The notes: generated by a model not told the origin, from the letters alone. A DNA stretch of 43,328 bases from CAZBSE01 sp964561115 (GCA_964561115.1 CAZLOE010000010.1:1-43328), one strand, 5' to 3'. Positions 24,130 through 33,945 are shown, counted from the first letter of the stretch. Translations and numbers: made by a program.

Positions 24130-25530
24130 TTAGTCAGAGATTGTATATTCTTCTCTGTATCTCTGCCCCTCATCGTAAGTGACCATACCGTAGCACGGTA
24201 AAATCTCATGATCGTCAAGCTCAGATGCAGCCTCATACATACCGGCAGTGATTTCTGTTTCAACCGAGGAATTTTTTTCAGCTTTTATTTTTATAGATTC
24301 AGGGCCTTTTAGATATACGGTCAGGTCAAACCTGGTATTGTTTTCAATTATCAATATACTTTTTTCCTGGCCCCATAATTTTCGCTCGGGAGCGGATACT
24401 GTAAATGTACTGTGATCTGACGCGGCTATTGATTTTATTTTAGAGTCAATAAGTAAGGGGTCTAACTCTTCCTCTGATTCTGGATTGTATTCAATGATTA
24501 ATTCATAAAGGAATGCTGCTTTTTTATAGCTGCCGGAGGAATATTTATTTGAAGCAGCATTTTTAAGGGTATCGGTTGGTATATTGTAAAATACCTTCCT
24601 TTTTTTACTGCTTGATATGTCATTGTAAGATTTATCTTCAACTTCCAGATCCAGGACTTTCAGGAACTCTTCAATTCCTGAGGTATAATCGAAATTGTCT
24701 GCCATTTCTACCGCCTGTTCGATATAAAGATCAAATAAAAGATTGCCGGCAGGATTGAAATATTCGCTATTATCATAATTTTCAATTATTTCTTCAAGTG
24801 CTTCTATTGAACTTTCCAGATCATCTGTTTTGTTAAAACTCAATGCTGCACTATATAAATATTCCGGTATTTTATATAGTGCAATAAAAGCTTCATTTGT
24901 ATTTGTAAATTCTTTATTGACTTCTTTGAGTACTTCGACTGCGTTTAGGTAATTTTCGCCTGCCTGGCTGTAATTTTCACTGCTGAAATTATCCTGCGCT
25001 AATTTAAAATAGCAGTCTTCAAAAATCTTTTTTACTTCAAGGTCACTGCCGCTTATTATTCCTGAATCTATTGCTTCTTCAAAACTGATAATTGCTTTCT
25101 GGTAATCAGCATTTGAATAGTAGGAGTACGAAATCTTTTCCAGAGCATTTCCTGCAAGGCTGCTGCCGGGGTAGTTTTCTAAAAGTGTATTATAATAATC
25201 AATAGATTGGGCATAAGCTTCGCTGTCATGACTCTCCTGTGCTTTGTCATTTAGAACCGAAGGACCAAAAACATATGATAGTATCAATCCTATAAGAAAA
25301 GATAAAAAGAATAAAGTAAAGAAATAATTTCCCCTGGTTCTCCTTACGAAATTAAATATTATAAGTATAATGCTTATTACAATTACTGGTATGCAGACAT
25401 AAGGTAAGATATCCCAGAATTTTCCCTTATTTATATAAGCAAGGCACCCCATTCCTACAGCGGTTAATGTAAAAACCGCTATGAAAAAGATAGAACTGGG
25501 ACCAAATCTTCTTCTTCTGTATGTATACAT
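24130..25530 (-). CDS. Membrane protein with TPR-type repeats
   Basis: The 466-residue protein has three N-terminal membrane helices (about 12-33, 41-61 and 70-90), then an outer region with tetratricopeptide-like units from about 105 to 345: repeated YAQSIDYYNTLLENYP, YQKAIISFEEAID and YSQAGENYLNAVE patterns. The last 100 residues appear beta-rich. It probably acts as an envelope scaffold, but no partner is evident. The next gene on this strand starts 1.4 kb upstream, so it is probably monocistronic. Confidence 0.65.
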   Translation of the reverse strand: MYTYRRRRFGPSSIFFIAVFTLTAVGMGCLAYINKGKFWDILPYVCIPVIVISIILIIFNFVRRTRGNYFFTLFFLSFLIGLILSYVFGPSVLNDKAQESHDSEAYAQSIDYYNTLLENYPGSSLAGNALEKISYSYYSNADYQKAIISFEEAIDSGIISGSDLEVKKIFEDCYFKLAQDNFSSENYSQAGENYLNAVEVLKEVNKEFTNTNEAFIALYKIPEYLYSAALSFNKTDDLESSIEALEEIIENYDNSEYFNPAGNLLFDLYIEQAVEMADNFDYTSGIEEFLKVLDLEVEDKSYNDISSSKKRKVFYNIPTDTLKNAASNKYSSGSYKKAAFLYELIIEYNPESEEELDPLLIDSKIKSIAASDHSTFTVSAPERKLWGQEKSILIIENNTRFDLTVYLKGPESIKIKAEKNSSVETEITAGMYEAASELDDHEILPCYGMVTYDEGQRYREEYTISD

Positions 25531-25709
25531 AATTTCATTATTTTATTATAGATGTGGAAATATTAGCATAAAAAAGGATTATTAGAAAACAAGCAGTTTT
25601 ATACTTAATACAAATATTAATATAAAGTTTAAGAATTATGTATAGATAATATATTAGAAGTTCTACATTATCTAAAATAATTATATTTAAATATAAATGT
25701 TGCCCGATT

Positions 25710-26273
25710 CTATCCTTCTCCGAACTCCATTACCAGGGTGTCCCAGAATTTTCCATCGTAAAAGTGGTCTTTATTTTGAATCTGAATTATTTTAAATCCG
25801 AATCTTTTATATACTTTAATCGCCCTTTTATTATAGCTGTATACATTTAGAATAATTTTTGTGAGTTTAAGATTGGATAGTGAAAAATTTATGATATTTT
25901 TTATCACATCAGAGCCGTAACCTTTGTCCCAGTAATCCTTTTTACCAATCATAATGCCCAGTTCACAGCTGCCCTTTTCCCAGTCTATTTTATGCAGGGC
26001 ACAATTGCCGATATGAAGATTTGTTTTAATATCTTCAATAGCAAAGACTATGTCATTATTAGAACCCTGAATAAATTCAAACCATTTTAGTTCCTTTTTT
26101 TCATCATATTCCCTAAAGTTCTGACTCAAATACATATTTACCGAAGGGTCTTTTAACCAGTCAAGGCACTTTTTCAGATCACGTTTTTCCAGTAATCTAA
26201 GAACAGTTTTTTTACCAGGGATCTTGTGAACGGTATATTTACCAAAAATTTTCTTTTCAGGCAATTTATTCAA
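25710..26273 (-). CDS. GNAT-family N-acetyltransferase, RimJ/RimL type
   Basis: The 187-residue protein has the GNAT order: TVLRLLEKRDL, the central beta strand VFAIEDIKTNLHIGNCALHKID, ELGIMIGKKDYWDKGYGSDVI (the acetyl-CoA pyrophosphate loop around KGYGS), then YSYNKRAIKVYKRFGFK. It resembles enzymes that acetylate N-terminal amines of ribosomal proteins, but the substrate is not fixed. The start codon lies six bases after the slipin stop, so it is the third gene of the nfeD operon. Confidence 0.85.
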   Translation of the reverse strand: MNKLPEKKIFGKYTVHKIPGKKTVLRLLEKRDLKKCLDWLKDPSVNMYLSQNFREYDEKKELKWFEFIQGSNNDIVFAIEDIKTNLHIGNCALHKIDWEKGSCELGIMIGKKDYWDKGYGSDVIKNIINFSLSNLKLTKIILNVYSYNKRAIKVYKRFGFKIIQIQNKDHFYDGKFWDTLVMEFGEG

Positions 26274-26279
26274 AGTCCC

Positions 26280-27044
26280 TTATTTTTTACCAAGTTTATC
26301 AATAAAAGATTGAATAAGATCGACAGGAACAGGGAATACAATGGTTGAGTTCTGTTCTGTTCCTATTTCCTTTAACGTCTGCAAAAATCTTAGCTGTACT
26401 GAAATCGGGTGTTTACTCAGCACTCTTGCTGCCTCGGATAACCTTTCGGAAGCCTGGAATTCTCCTTCTGCATTGATTATTTTTGCCCTTCTTTCCCTTT
26501 CGGCTTCAGCCTGTCTGGCAAATGCACGCTGTATGGATTGAGGAAGCTCTACATCTTTGACCTCCACAACTGAGACTTTTATCCCCCAGGGATCTGTCTG
26601 CTCGTCTATTATTTTTTGAAGATCCTTATTTATTTTATCTCTCCTGGAAAGCAGGTCGTCCAGCTCCGCCTGGCCCAAGATACTTCTTAGTGTGGTCTGG
26701 GCTATCTGAGATGTCGCTACCATGTATCTTTCGATTTTAACTACACTTTTTGCAGGATCCATTACCCTGAAATATATAACTGCGTTTACCTTCACCGGGA
26801 CATTGTCTTTGGTGATTACATCCTGGGGCGGTACATCCATAGTCACTGTCCTCAGGTCTACCTTGATCATCTTGTCCACAAATGGAATTATCAGGAATAT
26901 ACCGGGACCTTTTGTTCCTCTTAATCTACCGAATCTGAATATTACACCTCTTTCATACTCTCTCATGATCTTAATAGCTGAGATCAGTATGATCAGTAAG
27001 ATAACCACACCGAAAATGATTGCTATTGTCGGACCAACTAACAT
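26280..27044 (-). CDS. Slipin / stomatin-like SPFH (band 7) protein
   Basis: The 254-residue protein has one N-terminal membrane helix (about 5-28), then an SPFH domain: EYERGVIFRFGRL, GPGIFLIIPFVDK, VDLRTVTMDVPPQDVITKDNV. A coiled-coil segment rich in alanine, glutamate and arginine (RQAEAERERRAKIINAEGE) follows. Such proteins oligomerise into membrane-bound cages and are cleaved by NfeD-type proteases. It begins one base after the nfeD stop, with GGGGT ahead of the ATG, so the two are coupled. Confidence 0.93.
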   Translation of the reverse strand: MLVGPTIAIIFGVVILLIILISAIKIMREYERGVIFRFGRLRGTKGPGIFLIIPFVDKMIKVDLRTVTMDVPPQDVITKDNVPVKVNAVIYFRVMDPAKSVVKIERYMVATSQIAQTTLRSILGQAELDDLLSRRDKINKDLQKIIDEQTDPWGIKVSVVEVKDVELPQSIQRAFARQAEAERERRAKIINAEGEFQASERLSEAARVLSKHPISVQLRFLQTLKEIGTEQNSTIVFPVPVDLIQSFIDKLGKK

Positions 27045-27045
27045 T

Positions 27046-28419
27046 TTAACCCCCTTTTTTGTTATTATTTTTATTTAATATTTTAACCTGTAAGGTAAGT
27101 CCTTTCAAAGATAATATTTCGACCTCCCGGCCTTTTTTAATTTTTTTACCATTTTGGGATACAGCCTTCCATATCTCGCCGTATACTTTCACCAGGCCTT
27201 TTGGATTCAAGTCCTGGCATACTACTGCTGTTTCCCCGATAATCCCTGCTTCACCGGTGATTGGTTTTTGCCTGTGTACCTTATAGGTAGCCCTGATTAC
27301 GATGATCAAAAAACCAGATACGACAACTGAAGCACTGATTATAAGGCTTGTAGCTATTTTAAGATAAGGAGCGTCAGTGTCAATCAATAAAAAGGATCCT
27401 ATAAGAAGTGAGGCGATACCTGCTATTGAAAGTACCCCGCTTAAACCGATGACTACATCCAGAACGAATAGGATTATGGCTAAAATTACCAGGGCTAGCC
27501 CGGCATAGTTTATGGGAAGGATGCTGAATGCATACAGCCCTAAGATTATAAATAAGACGCCGATTGCACCGGAAACACCCAGACCGGGCTGAGAAAATTC
27601 ATAGATTATACCAAATATTCCTATGATAAATAATATGTAAGCAATGTTGGGATTAACAATAATATGCAGAAACCGGGAGATGAAGCTCATTTCTATTTTT
27701 TCAGTTTTAGCTGCTTTTCCATTAAAGATAAAAGTTTTACCCGATTTTTCCAGGATTCTTCCATCTATTTTTGCCAGTAAATCCTCTATGTCTTCAGCGG
27801 TGATATCTATTACTCCAAGCTCTAATGCCTCCACGGCGGTAATGGAGACGCTCTCTCTTACGGCCTCTTCTGCCCAATCGGAATTGCGGCCCTTTGATTC
27901 AGCGAGATTTCTTATAAAAGATGCCAGGTCATTGGTGACTTTTTCCATCATATCCTGGGAAACCTGTTCAGTGCCTAAGTTTACAGGGTGAGCAGCTCCT
28001 ATATTGGTGGATGGTCCCATAACAGCTATATCACCGGCATAAGTTATGAAAGTCCCTGCAGAAGCAGCCCTGGCGCCTTCAGGATAAATAAATACAATAA
28101 CCGGAATATCAGTGTTTAACATATTCATTATTATTTCTCTCATTGATGCTTCAAGTCCTCCCGGGGTGTCCATTAATATGATCAGGCCGTATGTAGAATC
28201 ATAGGATTTTTTTAAGCATTTACTCAGGTGGTTTGATATAGGAGGATCTATGGTGTCTTTGACCTCGCATATATAAAAGTTATTGATTTCCGTATGATCT
28301 GTGCTGCTGTCTATGTTTACATCATCAGCGGCATAACTTCCGGCCGAAGCCGTAAGAAAAAATAATGCTGCAAATATAATTATAATTATAAATTTATTAA
28401 CCTGTGTTTGCCTGAACAT
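27046..28419 (-). CDS. NfeD1b-type membrane serine protease
   Basis: The 457-residue protein has a signal or anchor at 9-30, a ClpP-like protease domain (about 45-215), four to five membrane helices (255-375) and a C-terminal OB-fold NfeD domain (about 385-450). The catalytic dyad is visible: S120 in GARAASAGTF and K160 in MEKVTNDL, 40 residues apart, matching the spacing of the Pyrococcus horikoshii homolog (S97 and K138). It cuts the C-terminus of its stomatin partner, which is encoded immediately downstream. Confidence 0.92.
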   Translation of the reverse strand: MFRQTQVNKFIIIIIFAALFFLTASAGSYAADDVNIDSSTDHTEINNFYICEVKDTIDPPISNHLSKCLKKSYDSTYGLIILMDTPGGLEASMREIIMNMLNTDIPVIVFIYPEGARAASAGTFITYAGDIAVMGPSTNIGAAHPVNLGTEQVSQDMMEKVTNDLASFIRNLAESKGRNSDWAEEAVRESVSITAVEALELGVIDITAEDIEDLLAKIDGRILEKSGKTFIFNGKAAKTEKIEMSFISRFLHIIVNPNIAYILFIIGIFGIIYEFSQPGLGVSGAIGVLFIILGLYAFSILPINYAGLALVILAIILFVLDVVIGLSGVLSIAGIASLLIGSFLLIDTDAPYLKIATSLIISASVVVSGFLIIVIRATYKVHRQKPITGEAGIIGETAVVCQDLNPKGLVKVYGEIWKAVSQNGKKIKKGREVEILSLKGLTLQVKILNKNNNKKGG

Positions 28420-28570
28420 TAAGTAACTTAATTTATATAGTCCCAGTTGTATAAAAAAAAAATTTACAATATTATTATACTACAAAGAGGTAAAAATATT
28501 TGCAGTATTTGATTCTGAATATTTATACTTGATCACCATTGGTTTACTTAAAATTAGAAAAGGAGCGGGA

Positions 28571-28735
28571 ATGGAAAAATGGGAATGTCAGGTTTGCGGT
28601 TATATTTATGATCCTGAGAAAGGAGATCCTGACGGAGGCATAGAACCAGGGACAAAGTTTGAAGATCTACCTGATGATTGGGTTTGCCCTGAGTGTGGAG
28701 CATCTAAAGACGAGTTTGAAGTCTATGAATCGTAA
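28571..28735 (+). CDS. Rubredoxin
   Basis: The 54-residue iron protein has CxxCGY (CQVCGYIYDPEKGD) and CPECGASK, the two loops that hold one iron through four cysteines. It is a soluble one-electron carrier typical of anaerobes, often feeding oxygen- or superoxide-detoxifying enzymes. The ATG at 28571 follows AAAGGAG by six bases; an upstream open extension to 28529 is not needed. Confidence 0.96.
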   Translation: MEKWECQVCGYIYDPEKGDPDGGIEPGTKFEDLPDDWVCPECGASKDEFEVYES

Positions 28736-28751
28736 TGATAGGGTATCAGAT

Positions 28752-29159
28752 TTAGATATTGACCTTTATTGCAGAGACAGGACAGCAGTCCAGGCATAAC
28801 TCGCATAAAATACATTTTTCTTTATTGAATTTCAGCTTGGAAGTTTTATTATCAAGACTGATTGCCTGAGTGATACAGATTGAAGTACAAACCCCGCAGT
28901 CCACGCAAAGGTTCTTATCTATTATTATATCTTTTGCGGCCTCCTGGACTGAAACTCCGGTATCGGTTAAGTATTTGATCGATTGTTCTATTTTGTCTTT
29001 ATCACCCTTTAGCTCGATTAGCATCTTCCCTTCCATATCAGGGGTTATTTCAGCTCTAAGGATATTGAATTCCAGGTTAAACTCCTTTACCAGTCTATAA
29101 GTGATCGGCTTTGTTACAATATTTTCAGGGAAACTCAATACCAGTTTTCTTTTTATCAT
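28752..29159 (-). CDS. NIL-domain 2x[4Fe-4S] ferredoxin, partner for homocysteine synthesis
   Basis: Residues 1-75 form a NIL domain, and 80-135 carry two 4Fe-4S motifs (C85, C88, C91, C95 and C116, C119, C122, C126). This matches MA1822 of Methanosarcina acetivorans, which works with a DUF39 protein to convert aspartate semialdehyde and a sulfur donor to homocysteine. The start overlaps the stop of the DUF39 gene (TGATG), so the two are coupled. Role inferred from family and adjacency. Confidence 0.88.
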   Translation of the reverse strand: MIKRKLVLSFPENIVTKPITYRLVKEFNLEFNILRAEITPDMEGKMLIELKGDKDKIEQSIKYLTDTGVSVQEAAKDIIIDKNLCVDCGVCTSICITQAISLDNKTSKLKFNKEKCILCELCLDCCPVSAIKVNI

Positions 29160-30325
29160 CAGAGTTCCTCCTTGCTTAGGATATCAAGACTTTTGATTTC
29201 TTCATCCAGGGGGATAGATGCAACACTGGCGGTTAAGTAAAACTTACCAGTTTTTATTTCCCTTTTTAGTACATTTGCTATTTCCAGTGCCTTGGAATAA
29301 CTTGAAATCGATCCTGTTTGAACGTTTTTATTGTTGATCTTTATTCTACCGCTTCTGAGCTGACCGTAATTTACCTTTCCATAAGAGGGCTTGTTCCTTC
29401 TCTGGACCGAATAATCAAAAATCTCGGTATATATATCCTCATCTTTGATTTTTAAAAATTCCACCATTTCTTCATCAATGACAGGGATCGGGATACCGAT
29501 GCCCATAAATATAGTGACGCCGTAGCCGTGGAAAGTACACGCTCTTAAGTATTCTGGTGACATCTTCTTTAAATCACCGATAACAGCAAGAGTTCCGGCC
29601 GGGCCGCAGGGAACACCATCTGCAAGTCTTTCTTTGCCCGGATTATGCTGAGTGCCGTGCCAGGAAACATAACCCTGGCTTCCTGCCAGAAAGATCCTCG
29701 TGCCTATCCCGATAGTCCTGTAATAAGGGTCATTAAGCAAAGGGCTGAGCTGGCCGGCACTGGAATAGGTGGCATTACCGAAATTGGGAAGCAGTTTTCC
29801 CATATAGGTATAAATAGTCCTGTTAGACGAGTTGGTGGCTGCCGTGTAGTTCTGGTATGCATTTCTGGGATTAAAGAGATAAGCCTGGTTTATAGTATCT
29901 TTGGTTATATAGGTCTCGATCTCTCTTCTGGGATAACAATCGGTTCCACTTCCTATTGCCTTTAATTTTATCGGTTTTCCTGCAATCAGGTCTTCAATCA
30001 CATGCGCCCCTCCATAGTCCATGCCTTCTGTTTCGGAAATTTCTGTTGCACCGATATATACATCTACAGCAGCTATCCCAGCATATGCAGGTACATCATT
30101 CAGCCATACCTTAGTCATCCTGATGGGAGGATCAGAATGCCCGAAGTTTAGAAATGCACCCGAGGAACACATAGGCGAAAAAGTTGCAGTTGTTACAACA
30201 TCTACATCTTTAGCTGCTTTCTTTATGCCCTTTTCTTTGACATAATCGATTATCTCTTCGGCATTTAGTACCAGAACTTTTCCGCTTTTTATTTTTTCAT
30301 TTATTTCTTCTATTGTTTTTACCAT
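29159..30325 (-). CDS. Homocysteine biosynthesis protein, DUF39 family
   Basis: The 388-residue protein matches the COG1900/DUF39 family (MA1821 type) over its whole length: TFSPMCSSGAFLNFGHSDPP, MDYGGAHVIEDL, GTDCYPRRE, GTRIFLAGSQGYVSWHGTQHNP and GVPCGPAGTLAVIGDLKKM. C53 and C130 match the cysteines thought to carry persulfide sulfur in the Methanosarcina enzyme. There is no C-terminal CBS pair. With the next gene it makes homocysteine from aspartate semialdehyde without O-acetyl- or O-succinylhomoserine. It forms a two-gene operon. Confidence 0.9.
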   Translation of the reverse strand: MVKTIEEINEKIKSGKVLVLNAEEIIDYVKEKGIKKAAKDVDVVTTATFSPMCSSGAFLNFGHSDPPIRMTKVWLNDVPAYAGIAAVDVYIGATEISETEGMDYGGAHVIEDLIAGKPIKLKAIGSGTDCYPRREIETYITKDTINQAYLFNPRNAYQNYTAATNSSNRTIYTYMGKLLPNFGNATYSSAGQLSPLLNDPYYRTIGIGTRIFLAGSQGYVSWHGTQHNPGKERLADGVPCGPAGTLAVIGDLKKMSPEYLRACTFHGYGVTIFMGIGIPIPVIDEEMVEFLKIKDEDIYTEIFDYSVQRRNKPSYGKVNYGQLRSGRIKINNKNVQTGSISSYSKALEIANVLKREIKTGKFYLTASVASIPLDEEIKSLDILSKEEL

Positions 30326-30505
30326 AAGATCTTTGGGTTTTGATTTTGATTTAGTAAAATATAATACTCTAATATTGCTATTTTGCCAATATTCAGCCGG
30401 TCAGTAAAAATAGATTTTTGATTTACTATATAATATAATTTTTAAAAAGGCTTGATTTAAAAGAAAATCTAGCTGTGTTTTATAGAGAGGTGGTTAAAAG
30501 AACCA

Positions 30506-30694
30506 GTGAATCCAAAGTTTAGAAATCCGCTGATATTAAGTATTGTTGCAACTGTTTTTTTAATACCAGTTTTAATATTGACCATGTATTTGTTTGATTC
30601 GGTTAATTGGGTGATGCTGATAGTCACCACTGTTATATATCTTGCGATTATTTTTCTGGTTTTTTTATATTACAGCAGCTTTAGGAAAAAGTGA
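30506..30694 (+). CDS. Small two-helix membrane protein
   Basis: This 62-residue protein has two predicted helices (about 8-28 and 33-55) with a short polar tail. It starts with GTG, with GAGGTGG some 15 bases ahead. The UPF0280 gene follows ten bases after its stop. No family recognised. It resembles the short membrane proteins often found next to UPF0280, but this is only a position argument. Confidence 0.5.
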   Translation: MNPKFRNPLILSIVATVFLIPVLILTMYLFDSVNWVMLIVTTVIYLAIIFLVFLYYSSFRKK

Positions 30695-30704
30695 TCTTTG
30701 GGTA

Positions 30705-31478
30705 ATGGTAAACAGCTATGATATAAATATCGAAAGGTTGCCGGATTACGGGCCCGATGAAGATAAAAGCATATATAGAAATAAGATCAGAAGTAAACAT
30801 AAGTATAACTGGAGGATCTTATATAAATATAGTGATATTCTGGTCAGCAGCGATAAAGATGTGGGGGCCAGGCTAAAAAAGCTTATCAAAGAAATCTACT
30901 CTGTTCTGGAATCACATATAAAAGAAAATCCTTCTTTTCAGAAGAGCCTGTCACCGGTGGAAAGTAGACCACAGTACCATCCTGTGATAAAAAGAATGTG
31001 CGAAAAATCAGCTGTTTTTAATGTCGGCCCTATGGCTTCTGTTGCCGGGGCAGTATGTGATTTCATAGCTTCCGGCCTGGATGATTTCTGCAGCTGCCTG
31101 ATAATAGAGAACGGCGGAGATGTCTTTATAAAAAGCGATGAGGATATAGATGTGGGCGTATATTTAAAAAATAAGAATTTTGCGGATAAGATATATTTAA
31201 GAGTAAAGACAGATGATATGCCGTGCGGGCTTTGCTCTTCATCAGGGAGCTTTGGACATTCACTTAGCATGGGCAAGAGTGATCTGGTCACAGTTTTGGC
31301 TGAGTCAACACTCAGCGCTGATGGAGCTGCCACTTCGGTAGCGAATAATATTAACAGTTCTAAGGATATTTCAAAAACTATAAACAGTTATAAAACAATA
31401 GAAGACATAAAAGGCATTATAATCGTAAAAAATGATAAGCTGGGTGTCTGGGGAAACATTGAACTTATTAAAAGTTAA
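30705..31478 (+). CDS. UPF0280 family protein (ApbE-related fold)
   Basis: The protein has UPF0280 blocks: VGPMASVAGAVCDFI, IIENGGDVFI, CGLCSSSGSFGHSLSMGKSDLVTVL and LSADGAATSVANN. The family is distantly related to the FAD-binding ApbE flavin transferases, and its function is unproven. The ATG at 30705 gives 257 residues, normal for the family; the open frame extends back into the preceding gene. Its stop overlaps the end of the convergent bactofilin gene by four bases. Confidence 0.8.
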   Translation: MVNSYDINIERLPDYGPDEDKSIYRNKIRSKHKYNWRILYKYSDILVSSDKDVGARLKKLIKEIYSVLESHIKENPSFQKSLSPVESRPQYHPVIKRMCEKSAVFNVGPMASVAGAVCDFIASGLDDFCSCLIIENGGDVFIKSDEDIDVGVYLKNKNFADKIYLRVKTDDMPCGLCSSSGSFGHSLSMGKSDLVTVLAESTLSADGAATSVANNINSSKDISKTINSYKTIEDIKGIIIVKNDKLGVWGNIELIKS

Positions 31479-31897
31479 ATCCTTTTATTCTTCAGGTCTG
31501 TAGAAATGACTTTTTTTTCCTCTTTTGGTTTAAAGACTTCAGTATTGCCCACCAGACTCTCTCCTTTAAACAGCCCTCCCTTGGCAATAGTGAGAAGTGC
31601 ATCCTTTTGAGTCAGATTGCCGACAAATTTACCGGTGGCAGTGATCTCAACTTCTCCGGTAGCAATCATGTTTCCTTTATAACTGCCGGCCACTACGGCA
31701 TCTTTGGTTTTCATCTTGGCATCTACTTTTCCTTCTTTTCCAATTATTACTTCATTTTCTACTACGATATCACCTTTAACCGAACCATCAATTCTTGCCG
31801 ATCCTGGGCAGTTGATTTTTCCATCTATTTTGACTCCCTCGGCAATAACAGTAACATTTTTTGCCCCTTTTATTTCGGCTCCCTTTCTTAATAGCAT
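31475..31897 (-). CDS. Bactofilin (polymer-forming cytoskeletal protein)
   Basis: The 140-residue protein has the DUF583 beta-helix core: repeats of about ten residues with alternating valine, isoleucine and glycine (GVKIDGKINCPGSARIDGSVKGDIVVENEV). Charged, flexible ends flank it. Bactofilins polymerise without nucleotide and help position wall-modifying enzymes. AAAGGAAG precedes the ATG by about five bases. The wall-related genes at 13889-15787 are on another locus, so no direct partner is visible. Confidence 0.88.
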   Translation of the reverse strand: MLLRKGAEIKGAKNVTVIAEGVKIDGKINCPGSARIDGSVKGDIVVENEVIIGKEGKVDAKMKTKDAVVAGSYKGNMIATGEVEITATGKFVGNLTQKDALLTIAKGGLFKGESLVGNTEVFKPKEEKKVISTDLKNKRI

Positions 31898-32058
31898 CTT
31901 TCTTCCTTTCTTTAAGGCTTCCTATTTTTCGAAATTATAATTTTTTAAAAAATAATTATAACACTTTTTAATTAAAATTAACGGTGATTTTATTTTCTTT
32001 AAATTTTAACTGTAAAAATATAGAATTATACTAATCTATTAACTAAACTTACAATGAA

Positions 32059-33789
32059 ATGAGAAACAAGAAATTACCCATTCTGTTTACTGCAGCATTC
32101 TTAATATTACTGATCATACTTGGAGCATCTACTTCATGTAATATCTTTACCGGCAGTAGCAGTGGCACTGCTTCAGATGAAGAATGTGTATCGGAAGTGA
32201 CTGAGGTGGAAGAGGTGGAAGAAACCGCTACGGTAAATATCTGGATAAGTGAGGCTGTTCCGGATTTTATAGGAGATGAGGTGGAATATGAGCTGGACAG
32301 GATCTTTGATGAAACAATTGATGAAACAATAATAGTATATGAAAAAGAAGATTCCGATGTATGGGTTGAAATAAATGACAGAAGCGGAGATTTAAAAATC
32401 TCTTACATTCTGGCACCGGTTGTTTCTTTTTTTAGAAACTTTGATGATATATCCTATAAGGATATAAAAAGATTTTGGGCGGGAGAGAGCGAAGTTCTAA
32501 ATTACCTTTCAATAGACGGCTCAGAACCCGAGCTAATTGTAACAGAAGAAGTCTACAGGATTCTTGAAGAAGTTTTGGGACCAGCTGGAAATGATAGAAT
32601 AAGTACGGTTTACAAGTGGCAGATCCCAACGGATATAGAGGATGATAATAGTTTTTCAATAATCCCCTTTGAAGATATTGATAAAGAGTATAAGGTGCTT
32701 GAACTGGATGGTATGTCTGTTTTAGATAAGGAGCTGGACATCGAGAGCTATCCGTTGGCGGTGGGTATCAGTATTAAGAGCAGTGATCCCGAACTTGCCA
32801 GCATGATAGAAAAAAACCTTTCTGATATTTCGATTACCAATAGGGATACAGAAGAGCTTGCATCGGTTATTATGACCGGAGTAACGGCGATAGTCAGGCA
32901 GCTGGCAAGAAAAATAGAAAGTGATGGAGTTCTATCTCCTGGAGAGGAGATAAAAGATGTTTTGAGAGATGCTGATATTACACATATCAGTAATGAACTG
33001 CCTTTTGTGGAAGGCTGCGATGGCACAAGGCCTAAGAGCTTGGTTTTTTGCAGCAGACCCGAGTATATGGAACTTCTTAGATATGTCGGAACCGATGTCA
33101 TAGAACTTACCGGAAATCATATGAACGATTATGGGAATGAGTGGATGGACTATACGCTGGATATGTATGACCAAGAGGGCTGGCCATATTTTGGCGGTGG
33201 AAGAAATCTTGAAGATTCCTACAGGCCGGCTTTCTTTGAGATAGGAAGTAACAAAATAGCATTTCTAGGTGCCAATACCTTTGGTCCTGAGAGTAACTGG
33301 GCTACGGAAGATGCACCGGGTTCAGCGCGTATAAACGTCTGGGACGAGATGATCAAAGAGGAAGATATGAAAAAGTTTGAAGGATTAATAAAAGATCTAA
33401 AAAGGAAAGGCTATCTGGTAATATTTACTTTTCAATATGAAGAAACTTATAGTTATAGTCCCACCGCTGCTCAGATAGATGATTTTAGAAGAATAATAGA
33501 CGCTGGAGCAGATATAGTGAGCGGAAGTCAGTCCCACCATCCGATGGGAGTTGAGTTTAGAGGTGAAGGCTTAATAAATTATGGATTGGGTAATCTATTT
33601 TTTGGACAGCAGTTGCCTATTTTAGAGAATAACCCCGGAATAATCCCAAAACATATCTTCTATAAAGGTAAGCATATAAATACTATTTTAATCACCACCA
33701 TGCTTAATGATTTTAGTCAGCCAAGGTTAACCAGCCCTGAAGAGAGAGTGGAACTTCTGGACTCTATTTTTAACGGCAGCATAAGATGA
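32059..33789 (+). CDS. Lipoprotein with PstS-like N-terminal domain fused to CapA domain
   Basis: The 576-residue protein starts with a signal helix and a lipobox-like STSC at 24-27. Residues 55-250 resemble a truncated phosphate-binding-protein domain (ILAPVVSFFRNFDDISYKDIKRFWAGE). Residues 275-570 are the CapA / PGA-synthesis metallophosphatase-like domain, with ITHISNELPF, LTGNHMNDYG, SQSHHPMG and NYGLGNLFF. The linker of acidic repeats near 40-56 is low complexity. It is likely exported and tethered; its polymer substrate is unknown. Confidence 0.75.
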   Translation: MRNKKLPILFTAAFLILLIILGASTSCNIFTGSSSGTASDEECVSEVTEVEEVEETATVNIWISEAVPDFIGDEVEYELDRIFDETIDETIIVYEKEDSDVWVEINDRSGDLKISYILAPVVSFFRNFDDISYKDIKRFWAGESEVLNYLSIDGSEPELIVTEEVYRILEEVLGPAGNDRISTVYKWQIPTDIEDDNSFSIIPFEDIDKEYKVLELDGMSVLDKELDIESYPLAVGISIKSSDPELASMIEKNLSDISITNRDTEELASVIMTGVTAIVRQLARKIESDGVLSPGEEIKDVLRDADITHISNELPFVEGCDGTRPKSLVFCSRPEYMELLRYVGTDVIELTGNHMNDYGNEWMDYTLDMYDQEGWPYFGGGRNLEDSYRPAFFEIGSNKIAFLGANTFGPESNWATEDAPGSARINVWDEMIKEEDMKKFEGLIKDLKRKGYLVIFTFQYEETYSYSPTAAQIDDFRRIIDAGADIVSGSQSHHPMGVEFRGEGLINYGLGNLFFGQQLPILENNPGIIPKHIFYKGKHINTILITTMLNDFSQPRLTSPEERVELLDSIFNGSIR

Positions 33790-33945
33790 GTAGAAAGTAA
33801 ATTAAATTTAGTTTTGCTATGTTTTTAATTAGGGTAATATATAATAACAGATTAAAGGTATAACAAGAATATAAGCTGCTGCAAAGCATAAAGTAAGTCA
33901 AAACCTTTTTATTTTAAATAGATTGAAGCTGTATTACAGGCGGTT

